DNA of 64,000 nucleotides from Novosphingobium sp. SG707 (GCF_012275515.1 NZ_JAAZQL010000002.1:248001-312000), one strand, 5' to 3'; shown: positions 8,601 to 16,683, counted from the first letter of the stretch. Notes: generated by a model from the sequence alone, not told the origin. Translations and numbers: made by a program.

Positions 8601-11033
8601 ATGCAGGGGCGTTTTGCGTTGATGGTTGCGGCTATGGTCATGCCCGCTGTGGCACAGGCCGAAGATGCGGCCATTGTCGTCAGCGCCAGCACGCCTTTGT
8701 CGGGCGCGGCGGACAGTGGGCGGGTGCTGATCGACGCCAAGGCTTTGCGCGCGATGCAGGCGTTGAGCGTCAGCGATGCGCTGGCGCGGCAGACGCCGGG
8801 CGTGGTCATCAACGAGGTGCAGGGCAATCCGCTGCAAAGCGATCTGTCGTTTCGCGGCTATACCGCCTCGCCGCTGCTGGGCACGCCGCAGGGGATCGCG
8901 GTCTATGTCGACGGCGTGCGCGCCAACCAGCCCTTTGGCGAGGTGGTGAGCTGGGACCTGCTCCCCTCGGCGGCGATGGAACAGGTGACGCTGGTCGAGG
9001 GCGCCGCGCCGCAATTCGGGCGCAACGCTCTGGGCGGGGCGCTCAGCATCCGCACCAAGGATGGGCGCAGCGCGCCGGGCATTGCGGCCTCGGTTTCGGG
9101 CGGCTCCTATGGACGGCTGCGCGGCAGCATCGAGGCGGGCGGCAAGGCCGACAATGGTCTGCACTGGTATGGCGCGCTGGAGGGGTTTCAGGAGGATGGC
9201 TGGCGCTATGCCTCGGCCAGCAAGGCGTGGAAGGGTTTTGCCAAGGCGGGCTGGGAAGGGGCCAATAGCGGGATCAGCCTGAGCTTCAACCGCGCGCAAT
9301 CCGATCTCAACGGCAATGGGTTGCAGGATTACCGCCTGCTCGCCCGCGACTGGCGCAGCGTCTATACTTCGCCCGACAACACCCGCAATATCGCCAGCCA
9401 GATCACCCTGTCGGGCCATCATCGCCTGTCGGAAAATCTCACCCTCTCGGCCAATGCCTTCTGGCGCAGCATCGTGACGCGCAGCATCAATGGCGACATG
9501 AACGAGGGCGCGCTGGGCGAGAGCCTGTATCAGCCCAATGCCGCCGAGCGCGCGGCGCTGACGGAGGCGGGCTATACCGGTTTCCCCATCAGCGGCGAGA
9601 CGCAGGCCAATACCGCCTTTCCCAAATGGCGCTGCATCGCCAATGTCCTGCTCAATGGTGAGCCGAATGAGAAATGCAACGGGTTGCTGACGCGCTCCTC
9701 CACGCGCCAGCAAGAATGGGGCGGGGCGGTGGAACTGGGCTGGACCGGCATGGGGCAGCATCTGACCGTGGGGGCCAGCTATGCGCAGGCGCGGGCGCGG
9801 TTTATCCAGAACAGCCAGTTTGGTTACTTGTTGTCCGATCATTCGGTGGTGGCCGTGTCGGGGCCGGGGGCCTTTGCCGATGGCACGCAGAACAGCGAAA
9901 ATGCCTTTGACGCCCGCGTCGATCTGCATAGCCGGATTTCCAGCCTTGGCCTCTATGCCGCCGATGTGCTGACGCTGGGGTCGCGGGTGACGGTGACGCT
10001 GGCGGGGCGGTATGACCGCACGCAATTGCATAATCGGGATCAGATCACGCCGGGCGGCGGCACGGGGTCGCTCGATGCTGATCCGGTGTTCGCGCGGTTC
10101 AACCCCTCGGCCATGGTCGATTGGCACGTGGCCCATGGCCTGACCATCACCGCGCAGGCGGGCGAGAGTTCGCGCGCGCCCTCGGCGGTGGAGCTGGGCT
10201 GTTCGGACCCGGCCAGCCCCTGCCGCCTGCCCAATGCGATGGCGGGCGATCCGCCGCTGCGGCAGGTGGTGGCGCGCAGCCTCTCGCTGGGCGCGCGGAT
10301 CGAGCGCAAGGCGTGGAACCTGCGGCTGACCGCGTTTCGCAGCGACAATCACGATGATATTCAATTCATTGCGGGCGGGGCTTCGGGCTTTGGCTATTTT
10401 GCCAATGTCGGCACCACGCGGCGGCAGGGCATCGAGGCCAGCGGCGCGGCGCATTGGGGGCGCTGGCAGGTGGGGGGCAGCTATACGTTGCTCGACGCCA
10501 CCTATCGCACCCCGCTGACGCTGAACGGCGGATCGAACAGCAGCAATGACGCCGCGGCCCCCGGTTTCGATGGCGAGATCGCCGTGCGCCCCGGCGACCG
10601 TCTGCCGCTCCTGCCGCGCCATCTGTTCAAGGCGCAGGCGGGTTTTGACGCGGCCTCATGGCTGAGCGTCCGGGCGGAAATGGTGGCGGCCGGCGGCGTC
10701 TATGCACGGGGGAATGAGAACAATCTGCACCAGCCCGACGGCACCTATTATCTGGGCGCGGGCAAAACCGATGCCTATGCGGTGGTCAATGCCTCACTGG
10801 AAATCCGGCCGCGCAAGGGTGTGATCTTTACCGCCGGGGTCAGCAATCTGATGAACGCCCATTACGCCACAGCGGCGCAATTGGCGGCCAGCGGCTTCGA
10901 CGCCAATGGCGCCTTTGTCGCCCGCCCGTTCAGCGGCCCGGTGATCGGCGGCGAGCGGCCTTTGGTGCACAGCACATTCCTTGCCCCCGCCGCGCCGCGC
11001 CGGTTCGAGGTGGGGCTGCGGGTGCAGCTGTGA
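8601..11033 (+). CDS. TonB-dependent outer-membrane receptor
   Basis: The protein has 810 residues. A signal peptide (about residues 1-20, ending VAQA) is followed by a plug domain with LSVSDALARQTPGVVINEV, DLSFRGYTASPLLGTPQGIAVYVDGVR and VTLVEGAAPQFGRNALGGAL. A long beta-barrel with many alternating aromatic strands ends RRFEVGLRVQL. These are standard features of energised importers for iron complexes, cobalamin, sugars or aromatics. The substrate cannot be read from the sequence. There is no N-terminal STN signalling domain; regulation is more likely through the two-component pair directly upstream. AGGGAG lies 6 bases before the ATG. A 7-bp stem (TTAACCG/CGGTTAA, 11034-11050) follows the stop codon. 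Confidence 0.93.
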   Translation: MQGRFALMVAAMVMPAVAQAEDAAIVVSASTPLSGAADSGRVLIDAKALRAMQALSVSDALARQTPGVVINEVQGNPLQSDLSFRGYTASPLLGTPQGIAVYVDGVRANQPFGEVVSWDLLPSAAMEQVTLVEGAAPQFGRNALGGALSIRTKDGRSAPGIAASVSGGSYGRLRGSIEAGGKADNGLHWYGALEGFQEDGWRYASASKAWKGFAKAGWEGANSGISLSFNRAQSDLNGNGLQDYRLLARDWRSVYTSPDNTRNIASQITLSGHHRLSENLTLSANAFWRSIVTRSINGDMNEGALGESLYQPNAAERAALTEAGYTGFPISGETQANTAFPKWRCIANVLLNGEPNEKCNGLLTRSSTRQQEWGGAVELGWTGMGQHLTVGASYAQARARFIQNSQFGYLLSDHSVVAVSGPGAFADGTQNSENAFDARVDLHSRISSLGLYAADVLTLGSRVTVTLAGRYDRTQLHNRDQITPGGGTGSLDADPVFARFNPSAMVDWHVAHGLTITAQAGESSRAPSAVELGCSDPASPCRLPNAMAGDPPLRQVVARSLSLGARIERKAWNLRLTAFRSDNHDDIQFIAGGASGFGYFANVGTTRRQGIEASGAAHWGRWQVGGSYTLLDATYRTPLTLNGGSNSSNDAAAPGFDGEIAVRPGDRLPLLPRHLFKAQAGFDAASWLSVRAEMVAAGGVYARGNENNLHQPDGTYYLGAGKTDAYAVVNASLEIRPRKGVIFTAGVSNLMNAHYATAAQLAASGFDANGAFVARPFSGPVIGGERPLVHSTFLAPAAPRRFEVGLRVQL

Positions 11034-11050
11034 TTAACCGTTTCGGTTAA

Positions 11051-11060
11051 AATTCTGTCC
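11051..11060 (+). repeat. Direct repeat AATTCTGTCC, copy 2 (upstream of the Rz-like gene)
   Basis: It is identical to 8482-8491 and directly follows the small stem-loop at 11034-11050. See copy 1 for the reasoning. Confidence 0.3.
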
Positions 11061-11143
11061 TACACGGCCAAGGCGCTGATAACTCTGCCGGGCCGGGCGA
11101 TTCGCAAAAATGCGAGGATGCCCGGTCTCAGGGAGTTGTTCTC

Positions 11144-11659
11144 ATGGGTCTTAACACGCTGTTTTTGAGCATGGAGGGGGCCTTGCGCTGGTTGCGCGGG
11201 CTGGCCCGCTGGCTGGACGGTTCGGCCTTGCGGCTTTGGGCGGGGTTGGCGCTGGTCGCGCTGGGCGTGGCGGGGTGGCAATATCATCGCGCCGCGCATT
11301 GGGCCGCCGCCGCCCACGCCACCCAATCCGCATGGGATGCCGAGCGCAAGGCCGCCGCCGCCGCCAAAACCGCCGCCGAAGCCCGCTACAGGAGCCTTGC
11401 CGATGATGCCGATGCCCGACATGCCGCCGCGCTGGCGCAGGGGGATGCTCGCCTTGCTGCCTATATTGCCGCTCACCGCCTGCGCCCATCCGCGCCCGAT
11501 CCAGCCCGCGCCGCCACAGATCACCCTGCCGCAATTCCTGAAGGCCCCGCCGCCAATCCCGTCCTGGCGAGCATCACCGAGGCCGACCTGAAAATCTGCG
11601 ATGCCAATTATGTTTATGCGCAGGCCGCCCATGACTGGGCGAATGGCCTGAACCCGTAA
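11144..11659 (+). CDS. Rz-like inner-membrane spanin candidate (i-spanin)
   Basis: The 171-residue protein has a short basic/amphipathic N-terminus, one hydrophobic segment (about 29-46, LRLWAGLALVALGVAGWQ) and an alanine- and charge-rich helix (about 50-112) likely to form a coiled coil. It ends with ITEADLKICDANYVYAQAAH. An N-in signal anchor plus periplasmic coiled coil is the architecture of phage Rz proteins, which span the periplasm with an Rz1 lipoprotein and fuse the two membranes in the last step of lysis. The call rests mainly on the embedded Rz1-like frame at 11403-11591. No holin, endolysin or other phage gene is nearby. AGGGAG precedes the ATG by 9 bases, and a terminator follows. 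An unrelated membrane protein is the alternative reading. Confidence 0.65.
   Translation: MGLNTLFLSMEGALRWLRGLARWLDGSALRLWAGLALVALGVAGWQYHRAAHWAAAAHATQSAWDAERKAAAAAKTAAEARYRSLADDADARHAAALAQGDARLAAYIAAHRLRPSAPDPARAATDHPAAIPEGPAANPVLASITEADLKICDANYVYAQAAHDWANGLNP
11403..11591 (+). CDS. Embedded Rz1-like outer-membrane lipoprotein (o-spanin candidate)
   Basis: This 62-codon frame lies wholly inside the Rz-like gene, in the +1 frame, the same arrangement as lambda Rz1 within Rz. Its product has basic residues (RWRR, 10-13), a hydrophobic core (MLALLPILPL) and the lipobox LTAC with C27 as the predicted lipidated residue. The 36-residue mature part contains 12 prolines, as is usual for Rz1 proteins. 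AGGAG at 11390-11394 is 8 bases before the ATG at 11403, a well-placed ribosome binding site in the middle of another gene. ATG codons at 11406, 11412 and 11421 are alternatives. Processing by signal peptidase II is inferred from the motif. Confidence 0.65.
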   Translation: MMPMPDMPPRWRRGMLALLPILPLTACAHPRPIQPAPPQITLPQFLKAPPPIPSWRASPRPT

Positions 11660-11665
11660 AACGAC

Positions 11666-11698
11666 GAACCCCCGCCCGGCAGCGCCGGACGGGGGTTC
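11666..11698. terminator. Stem-loop terminator between convergent Rz-like and YceI genes
   Basis: GAACCCCCG at 11666 pairs with CGGGGGTTC ending at 11698, with an inner CCGG/CCGG stem. It lies between the stop codons of two convergent genes, so it can serve both strands. Confidence 0.7.
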
Positions 11699-11736
11699 AC
11701 GCAACCCTCGGGGGGCAAGGGTTGTGCGGGCAGCTC

Positions 11737-12345
11737 TTACTTGGCCTTTTCAAAGGCCGCGCTGATGCGCAGGGTCACTTCATCGCCGATCAGCGGGATG
11801 TAGGTCTTCACGCCAAAATCGCTGCGCTTGAGCGCGGCGGTGGCGTTAAAGCCCACCGTATAGCCCTTGCTCAGCGGGTTCACGCCGCTGGCCAGAAACG
11901 CGGCCTTCAGCACCACCGGGCGGGTCACGCCGTGGAATGTCAGATTGCCCGCGATATTGGCGGTGCGCGGGCCGGTGGGCGTCACGCCGGTCGAGGTGAA
12001 GCGGATTTCGGGATATTTGCCCGCATCCAGCCATGCTTCGCTCTTCAACTCGCCGTCCAGCGTGGCATTGGTGGTCGAGATGCTGCTGACCGGGATGGTG
12101 ATGTCCACCTTGGCTGCGGCGGGCGCCTTGGGGTCAAGCACCAGCGAGCCGGTGACGCCGGTCAGATCGCCGTACCAATCGGAAAAGCCCATATGGCTGA
12201 CGGTGAACTGCACGCGGGTGTGGGTGGTTTCGACCGCGTAATTGCCCGCCTGCACGGCGGCAGGGGCGGGGTTGGCCACCGGCGACTGCGCATAGGCGGC
12301 AACCGGGGCAACGATCAGGGCGGCGGCGATCAAAGAACGAAACAT
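11737..12345 (-). CDS. YceI family periplasmic lipid-binding protein
   Basis: The 202-residue protein has a signal peptide (MFRSLIAAALIVAPVAAYAQ) followed by a YceI lipocalin-like barrel: VETTHTRVQFTVSHMGFSDWYGDLTG, the conserved core ISTTNATLDGELKSEAWLDAGKYPEIRF, and NLTFHGVTRPVVLKA. YceI proteins bind isoprenoid or quinone-like lipids in the periplasm. It is the last gene of a three-gene operon (dioxygenase - azoreductase - YceI) with gaps of 39 and 12 bases, which suggests a shared role in quinone or aromatic stress. That role is inferred from neighbours. Confidence 0.9.
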   Translation of the reverse strand: MFRSLIAAALIVAPVAAYAQSPVANPAPAAVQAGNYAVETTHTRVQFTVSHMGFSDWYGDLTGVTGSLVLDPKAPAAAKVDITIPVSSISTTNATLDGELKSEAWLDAGKYPEIRFTSTGVTPTGPRTANIAGNLTFHGVTRPVVLKAAFLASGVNPLSKGYTVGFNATAALKRSDFGVKTYIPLIGDEVTLRISAAFEKAK

Positions 12346-12357
12346 GGCGATGATTCC

Positions 12358-12942
12358 TTACAAAGCGCTGATTTCGGCAACCGCGCCCGAGATGGCTTCG
12401 GCTGCGGCTTCGGGGCCAAAGGCCAGACCTTCGGCGGTGACGACGGTGACATCATCGACGCCCACAAAGCTGAGCAGGCTCTTGGTGTGGGGCACGGCGA
12501 AGGGGAAGCCGGTGGCGTCGTCATACTTGCCGGCGCGGGCCTGGGCCAGAATGGCCTTCTTGCCCTTGACCAGACCTTCGGGGCCCTTTTCGGTGTACTG
12601 GAACGTGGTGCCGGCGCGGCTGACGTAATCGAACCAGGCCTTGAGCGTCGAGGGCATGCCGAAGTTATAGACCGGCAGGCCGATCACGATGATGTCGGCG
12701 GCAAAAACTTCGCCGATGATTTCGTCCTGAAGCGCGCGGGCGGCGGCGAACTGGTCGCCTTCAGGGGCCTGGCGACCGATCCCGGCCAGCGAGGCGGAGT
12801 CGACATGGGGCACCGGATTGGCGTCGAGGTCGCGCTCAACCACATTGGCTTCGGGGTGGGCGGCCAGATAGGCGTTGATCAGCTTGTTGCTGACCGAGGC
12901 TTCGCCAGTGGCGGCCGAACGGATGACAAGAACATTAGCCAT
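12358..12942 (-). CDS. azoR: FMN-dependent NADH-azoreductase / quinone reductase (AzoR)
   Basis: The 194-residue flavodoxin-fold protein begins MANVLVIRSAATGEASVSNK and contains the FMN-binding turn PVYNFGMPSTLKAWFDYVSRAGTTF typical of AzoR. Its length is close to the family's 200 residues. The enzyme uses NADH to reduce quinones by two electrons, and azo dyes in vitro, in the cytoplasm. It lies between the dioxygenase and YceI genes on the same strand, 39 and 12 bases away, so the three are very likely cotranscribed from the promoter next to the divergent LysR gene. Confidence 0.93.
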   Translation of the reverse strand: MANVLVIRSAATGEASVSNKLINAYLAAHPEANVVERDLDANPVPHVDSASLAGIGRQAPEGDQFAAARALQDEIIGEVFAADIIVIGLPVYNFGMPSTLKAWFDYVSRAGTTFQYTEKGPEGLVKGKKAILAQARAGKYDDATGFPFAVPHTKSLLSFVGVDDVTVVTAEGLAFGPEAAAEAISGAVAEISAL

Positions 12943-12981
12943 GGGAATTCTCCTGTACGGGGGAAATGAGAGGGGAAGATT

Positions 12982-13758
12982 TCAGTCGAAGCGGTAGGCA
13001 TCCATGCGCAGGATGCCCAGATCGGTGGATTGGTGAATGCGGGTCGGCTTTGCCCCTTCGCCCGCCGCGCCCAGCGCGACAAACAGCGGCAGCAGATGCT
13101 CGTCGGTGGGATGGTTTTCCACCGCATAGGGGGCAAGGCGGCGATAGGAAACCAGATCGCATGTCCGCCCGTTCATCAGCGCATCGTGCATCCAGTCGGC
13201 GAAGGACGTCACCCATTCCGGGCTGGGTCCATCACCCAAGTGACGGCTGATGGCGCGTAGATTGTGGGTAAAGCTGCCCGAGGCCAGCACGAGGACATTC
13301 TCTTTGCGCAAGGCGTTCAGCGCCCGGCCCAGTTGCACATGATGGCCCGGCCCGAGGCGGCTCTGGATCGAGAGCTGCACCACCGGAATGGTATGTTCGG
13401 GCCACATCAGCAGCAGCGGCGTCCATGCGCCATGGTCCAGCCCGCGCCGCGTGTCGATCCCGGCGCGCAGGCCCGCATCGCCCAGCAGATCCACCACCCG
13501 CGCGGCCAGATCGGGCGATCCGGGGGCGGGATAGGTGAGCGCATAAAGCGCGGGCGGAAAGCCATAGAAATCGTGGATCGTCTCGTTGCTTGCTACCGCA
13601 TTGACGGTGGGAACGTCGGTTTCCCAATGGGCCGAGATCACCACGATGGCGTCCGGGCGTTCCAGCTGGCCGCCAAGGCCCGCGATGAAATGGCGCGCCG
13701 GGTGGTCCTGCAGCGCCAGCATCGGCGAACCGTGTGAGAGATAGAGAGTGGGCTGCAT
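12982..13758 (-). CDS. DODA-type (LigB superfamily) extradiol aromatic-ring dioxygenase
   Basis: The 258-residue protein begins MQPTLYLSHGSPM, where His is a typical metal ligand. It contains VISAHWET, a second ligand region, and LDHGAWTPLLLM and GSFTHNL. These motifs match the YgiD/DODA class III extradiol dioxygenases, which open catechol-type rings with a non-haem metal. The ATG read from 13758 was chosen because GGAG lies 7 bases upstream and the family motif follows at once; an in-frame start further upstream would cover the LysR promoter. It is the first gene of the operon divergent from the LysR regulator. The true substrate is unknown. Confidence 0.88.
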   Translation of the reverse strand: MQPTLYLSHGSPMLALQDHPARHFIAGLGGQLERPDAIVVISAHWETDVPTVNAVASNETIHDFYGFPPALYALTYPAPGSPDLAARVVDLLGDAGLRAGIDTRRGLDHGAWTPLLLMWPEHTIPVVQLSIQSRLGPGHHVQLGRALNALRKENVLVLASGSFTHNLRAISRHLGDGPSPEWVTSFADWMHDALMNGRTCDLVSYRRLAPYAVENHPTDEHLLPLFVALGAAGEGAKPTRIHQSTDLGILRMDAYRFD

Positions 13759-13816
13759 CGATTTTCTCCGTGCCGAGACTTGCTCGGCGTTGAGAACTAA
13801 ATAGGCTAATGACTTT

Positions 13817-13841
13817 TGCATTCCAATTGGCCAATATTGCA
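13817..13841. promoter_or_regulatory. Candidate LysR operator between divergent regulator and dioxygenase genes
   Basis: The 25 bases are bounded by TGCA on each side and contain two overlapping palindromes, CCAATTGG and TTGGCCAA. The site lies about 30 bases before the LysR ATG and 60 bases before the dioxygenase ATG, the usual place for an autoregulated divergent LysR control region. Binding is not shown. Confidence 0.45.
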
Positions 13842-13871
13842 GATCATCCATGCGAAAACGGATAGGTGTCT

Positions 13872-14780
13872 ATGGATTGGGATGACGTTCGCAGCTTTCT
13901 GGCCATTGCCCGCACGCGCAGCCTGTCGGGCGCCGCGCGCGAACTGGGCGTGCGCCAGTCCACCATGAGCCGCCGGTTGGAAGCGATGGAGGCGCGCAAC
14001 GGCGCCCGCCTGTTGCAGCGTACCACCAATGGTTATGAGCTGACCGCGCTGGGCGAGGCGGTGCTGGGCAATGCCGAGCGGATGGAGGCCGAGGCCATCG
14101 CGGTCGAGCGCATGGTGCAGGGGCGCGACGTGGCGCTCTCGGGCGTGGTGCGGCTGACCACGGTGGAGGTCCTGTCGAACCTGCTGCTGCCCGGCGCGGT
14201 GCGGGCTTTGCAGGCGCGCTATCCGGCGATCACGCTGGACGTGCTGACCGACAGCCGCTCGCTCAGCCTGTCCAAGCGCGAGGCCGACATTGCCATCCGC
14301 ATGACCCGGTTTGACAGCCATGACGTCATCACCCGCCGCATGACGACCGCCTCGAGCGCGCTTTACGCCAGCCCCGATTATCTGGCCGAGCATGGACAGG
14401 ATCTGGCCGGCCCGGACCATGCGATCATCACCGTGCTGGAGGATCATGCCCATCAGCCCGAGGCGCGCTGGCTGGCTGAAATGCTGCCCCATGCGCGCGT
14501 GGCCATGCGCAACAACAGCCGCGACGGGCAACTGGCCGCCGCGGGGGCGGGGATCGGCGTGGTCTGTCTGCCTTGTTATCTGGCCGATCGTGATCCGGGG
14601 GTGGTGCGGCTGGATGCGGGGCTGGGGCCGTCGCGCGAAGTGTGGCTGGGGGTTCATGCCGATTTGCGCCACATGCCGCGCATCAGAGCGGTGATCGATG
14701 CGCTCAACGATGCCTTTGCGGCCGAGAAAGACCTGTTTTCCGGCGAGGCGCCGAACAGGCCGCAGAGCGGGAAAGTCTGA
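13872..14780 (+). CDS. LysR-family transcriptional regulator
   Basis: The 302-residue protein starts MDWDDVRSFLAIARTRSLSGAA and contains the winged helix-turn-helix (about 2-60: RELGVRQSTMSRRLEAMEARNGARLLQRTTNGYELT). An effector-binding LysR substrate domain follows (about 90-290: GVVRLTTVEVLSNLLLPGAV, AAAGAGIGVVCLPCYLA). It is divergent from the dioxygenase - azoreductase - YceI operon and probably controls it in response to an aromatic or quinone, an inference from the arrangement. ATG 13872 was preferred to the GTG two codons earlier. Confidence 0.93.
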   Translation: MDWDDVRSFLAIARTRSLSGAARELGVRQSTMSRRLEAMEARNGARLLQRTTNGYELTALGEAVLGNAERMEAEAIAVERMVQGRDVALSGVVRLTTVEVLSNLLLPGAVRALQARYPAITLDVLTDSRSLSLSKREADIAIRMTRFDSHDVITRRMTTASSALYASPDYLAEHGQDLAGPDHAIITVLEDHAHQPEARWLAEMLPHARVAMRNNSRDGQLAAAGAGIGVVCLPCYLADRDPGVVRLDAGLGPSREVWLGVHADLRHMPRIRAVIDALNDAFAAEKDLFSGEAPNRPQSGKV

Positions 14781-14876
14781 GGCAAAACCCCGTTCTTTGT
14801 GCGCAGCATTGTACGGCAGGCGTTGCGCCCCGGCCCCGGCGGGCTTACACAAAAGGTTCAGGGAGATTTTGTCATA

Positions 14877-15623
14877 ATGTCATCTACAGCCACGCCGCCA
14901 CCCGTCACCAGATCGCGCAAGCGCAAGGGGGGCGAGGGGCTGCGCATCCATCAGGCCATCGCGCGCAAGTTGGGCATCGCCATCCTCAACAGCACGCATG
15001 AGCCCGGCTCGTCGCTGGGCGGAGAGATCGAGGCGTCCGAGCGTCTGGGCGTATCGCGCACCGCCTATCGCGAGGCGATCCGCATCCTGATCGCCAAGGG
15101 GCTGATCGAGAGCCGGCCCAAGGCGGGGACGCATGTGTTGCCCCGGCGGCGATGGAACCTGCTTGATCCCGACATTCTGGCGTGGATGTTTTCGGAAAAG
15201 CCGGATCGTGATTTCGTGCGCGACCTGTTCGAACTGCGCGGGATCATTGAGCCTGAGGCGGCGGCGCTGGCGGCCGAGCGGCGCCATGACGGCCATCTGG
15301 CCGGAATGCGTCAGGCGCTTGACGGGATGCGCGTCCATGGCCTTGCCTGCGGCGAGGGACAGGCGGCGGATCAGGATTTCCACTCCACCATGCTGGAGGC
15401 GGCGGGCAATGATGCGCTGACCTCGCTGATCGGATCGGTGGGGGCGGCGGTGCGCTGGACCACGCATTTCAAGCAGAGCAATTCGCCCGCGCCGCGCAAT
15501 TCCCTGCCCGAGCATGAGGCGGTGCATCAGGCCATTGCGGCGGGCGACCCGGATGGCGCGCGCCGCGCGATGCGGGTGCTGCTGGAATATGCCCGTTCGG
15601 ACGTGGTGGACAGCATAGCCTGA
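14877..15623 (+). CDS. GntR-family regulator with FCD effector domain
   Basis: The 248-residue protein has an N-terminal winged helix (about 20-90: LRIHQAIARKLGIAILN, LGVSRTAYREAIRILIAKGLIESRPKAGTHV). The FCD domain (about 110-240) carries the metal-ligand pattern of the FadR subfamily in DQDFHSTM, and LPEHEAVHQAI. These repressors usually release DNA on binding an organic acid or sugar acid. AGGGAG lies about 10 bases before the ATG. The gene ends in its own terminator ahead of the ferBA promoter and is transcribed in the same direction. It may regulate ferBA, but the well-known Sphingobium ferBA regulator is of MarR type, so the link is only positional. Confidence 0.88.
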   Translation: MSSTATPPPVTRSRKRKGGEGLRIHQAIARKLGIAILNSTHEPGSSLGGEIEASERLGVSRTAYREAIRILIAKGLIESRPKAGTHVLPRRRWNLLDPDILAWMFSEKPDRDFVRDLFELRGIIEPEAAALAAERRHDGHLAGMRQALDGMRVHGLACGEGQAADQDFHSTMLEAAGNDALTSLIGSVGAAVRWTTHFKQSNSPAPRNSLPEHEAVHQAIAAGDPDGARRAMRVLLEYARSDVVDSIA

Positions 15624-15652
15624 ATTTTCAAAGCGACGATGGCGGCCCTGCG

Positions 15653-15690
15653 CGGCCCGCTCCGGCATGGGGCCGGGGCGGGCCGTTTTT
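15653..15690 (+). terminator. Rho-independent terminator after the GntR gene
   Basis: CGGCCCGC (15653-15660) pairs with GCGGGCCG (15678-15685), with an inner CCGG stem, followed by five T residues. It separates the regulator gene from the ferBA transcript. Confidence 0.85.
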
Positions 15691-15722
15691 GCGCTCGCGT
15701 TTGAGAGGCCTTGCAGAGCGGC

Positions 15723-15759
15723 TTGACGCGCTCGGGATAAATGTTATGAATAATAGCAT
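15723..15759 (+). promoter_or_regulatory. ferBp: Candidate ferBA promoter with overlapping palindromic operator
   Basis: TTGACG (15723-15728) and TATGAA (15745-15750) are spaced 16 bases apart, a reasonable -35/-10 pair. The imperfect palindrome ATGTTATGAATAATAGCAT (15741-15759, matching its reverse complement at 14 of 19 positions) covers the -10, as expected for a repressor site. It lies about 50 bases before the ferB start. Confidence 0.5.
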
Positions 15760-15806
15760 ACGCCGTCCCAAGCGGGAGGCACCGTCCATTCGGAGAGGAG
15801 CTTGTC

Positions 15807-16658
15807 ATGACCGAGCAGACCATTGAACGCGCAGAAGAAGATACCGTTGCGGTCCACATCGAGAATCGCATCGCCTGGGTGAAGTACAACCGCCCCGAGA
15901 AGCGCAATTGCATGAGCCCCAAGCTGAACCGTCAGATGACGCGCGTGCTTGAAGATCTGGAATTCCGCGAGGACGTGGGCGTGGTCGTGCTGACGGGCGA
16001 AGGCTCGGCTTTCTCGGCGGGCATGGACCTTCAGGAATATTTCCGCGAAAACGAACAGAAGGGCCTGTGGGCCACCCGCAAGGCGCAGCGTGAAGCCTAT
16101 AACTGGTGGGAACGTCTGCGCTGGTATGAAAAGCCGACCATCGGCATGATCAACGGCTGGTGCTTTGGCGGCGCCTATGGCCCGCTCTATGCGGTCGACA
16201 TCGCCATCGCCTCGGACGATGCCAAGTTCGGCCTGTCGGAAATCAACTGGGGTATCCTGCCCGGCGGCGGCGCGTCCAAGGTGGCGCAGGAACTGATGCC
16301 GCTGCGCAAGGCGATGTATCACGCCATGATGGGCGAGAACCTGACCGGCAAGCAGGCCGAAGCGCAGGGTCTGGTGACCGAAAGCGTGCCGCATGACCAG
16401 CTCAAGGCCCGCGTGATCGAGATCGCCGAAGCGCTGCTCAAGAAGGACGCCAACGCGCTGCGCGCCACGAAGTGGGCGATGCGCCGCATGGTCGAAATGA
16501 CCTATGACAATGCCGAAGACTATCTGATCCGCGCGCAGGAAGCGCTGAACGGCTTTGGCGGTCTGGAAGGGCGCAAGGAAGCGACCAAGCAGTTCCTTGA
16601 CGACAAGACCTTCAAGCCGGGTCTGGGCACGTTCGACATCACCAAGATCAACAAGTAA
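15807..16658 (+). CDS. ferB: Feruloyl/p-coumaroyl-CoA hydratase-lyase (hydroxycinnamoyl-CoA hydratase/lyase)
   Basis: The 283-residue crotonase-fold protein contains IAWVKYNRPEKRNCMSPKLN, the oxyanion-hole region SAFSAGMDLQEYFRE, INGWCFGGAYGPL and FGLSEINWGILPGG (with the catalytic Glu of HCHL enzymes). It ends KQFLDDKTFKPGL, a hallmark of the HCHL/Ech/FerB group. These enzymes hydrate feruloyl-, caffeoyl- or p-coumaroyl-CoA and cleave it to the hydroxybenzaldehyde plus acetyl-CoA. GGAGAGGAG precedes the ATG. Its operon partner ferA supplies the CoA thioester, and nearby pobA points to p-coumarate entering through 4-hydroxybenzoate. No aldehyde dehydrogenase for the middle step lies in the window. 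Confidence 0.94.
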   Translation: MTEQTIERAEEDTVAVHIENRIAWVKYNRPEKRNCMSPKLNRQMTRVLEDLEFREDVGVVVLTGEGSAFSAGMDLQEYFRENEQKGLWATRKAQREAYNWWERLRWYEKPTIGMINGWCFGGAYGPLYAVDIAIASDDAKFGLSEINWGILPGGGASKVAQELMPLRKAMYHAMMGENLTGKQAEAQGLVTESVPHDQLKARVIEIAEALLKKDANALRATKWAMRRMVEMTYDNAEDYLIRAQEALNGFGGLEGRKEATKQFLDDKTFKPGLGTFDITKINK

Positions 16659-16683
16659 TCATCCTCCGGAGAGGGCAGTTAAG

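Noticed and set aside
6501..10622. Very long open frame (over 1300 codons) on the minus strand opposite the kinase, regulator and TonB receptor genes
   Set aside because: Its translation is rich in Arg, Pro, Gln and His with no domain signature, as expected for the antisense of high-GC coding DNA. The plus-strand genes have clear family motifs.
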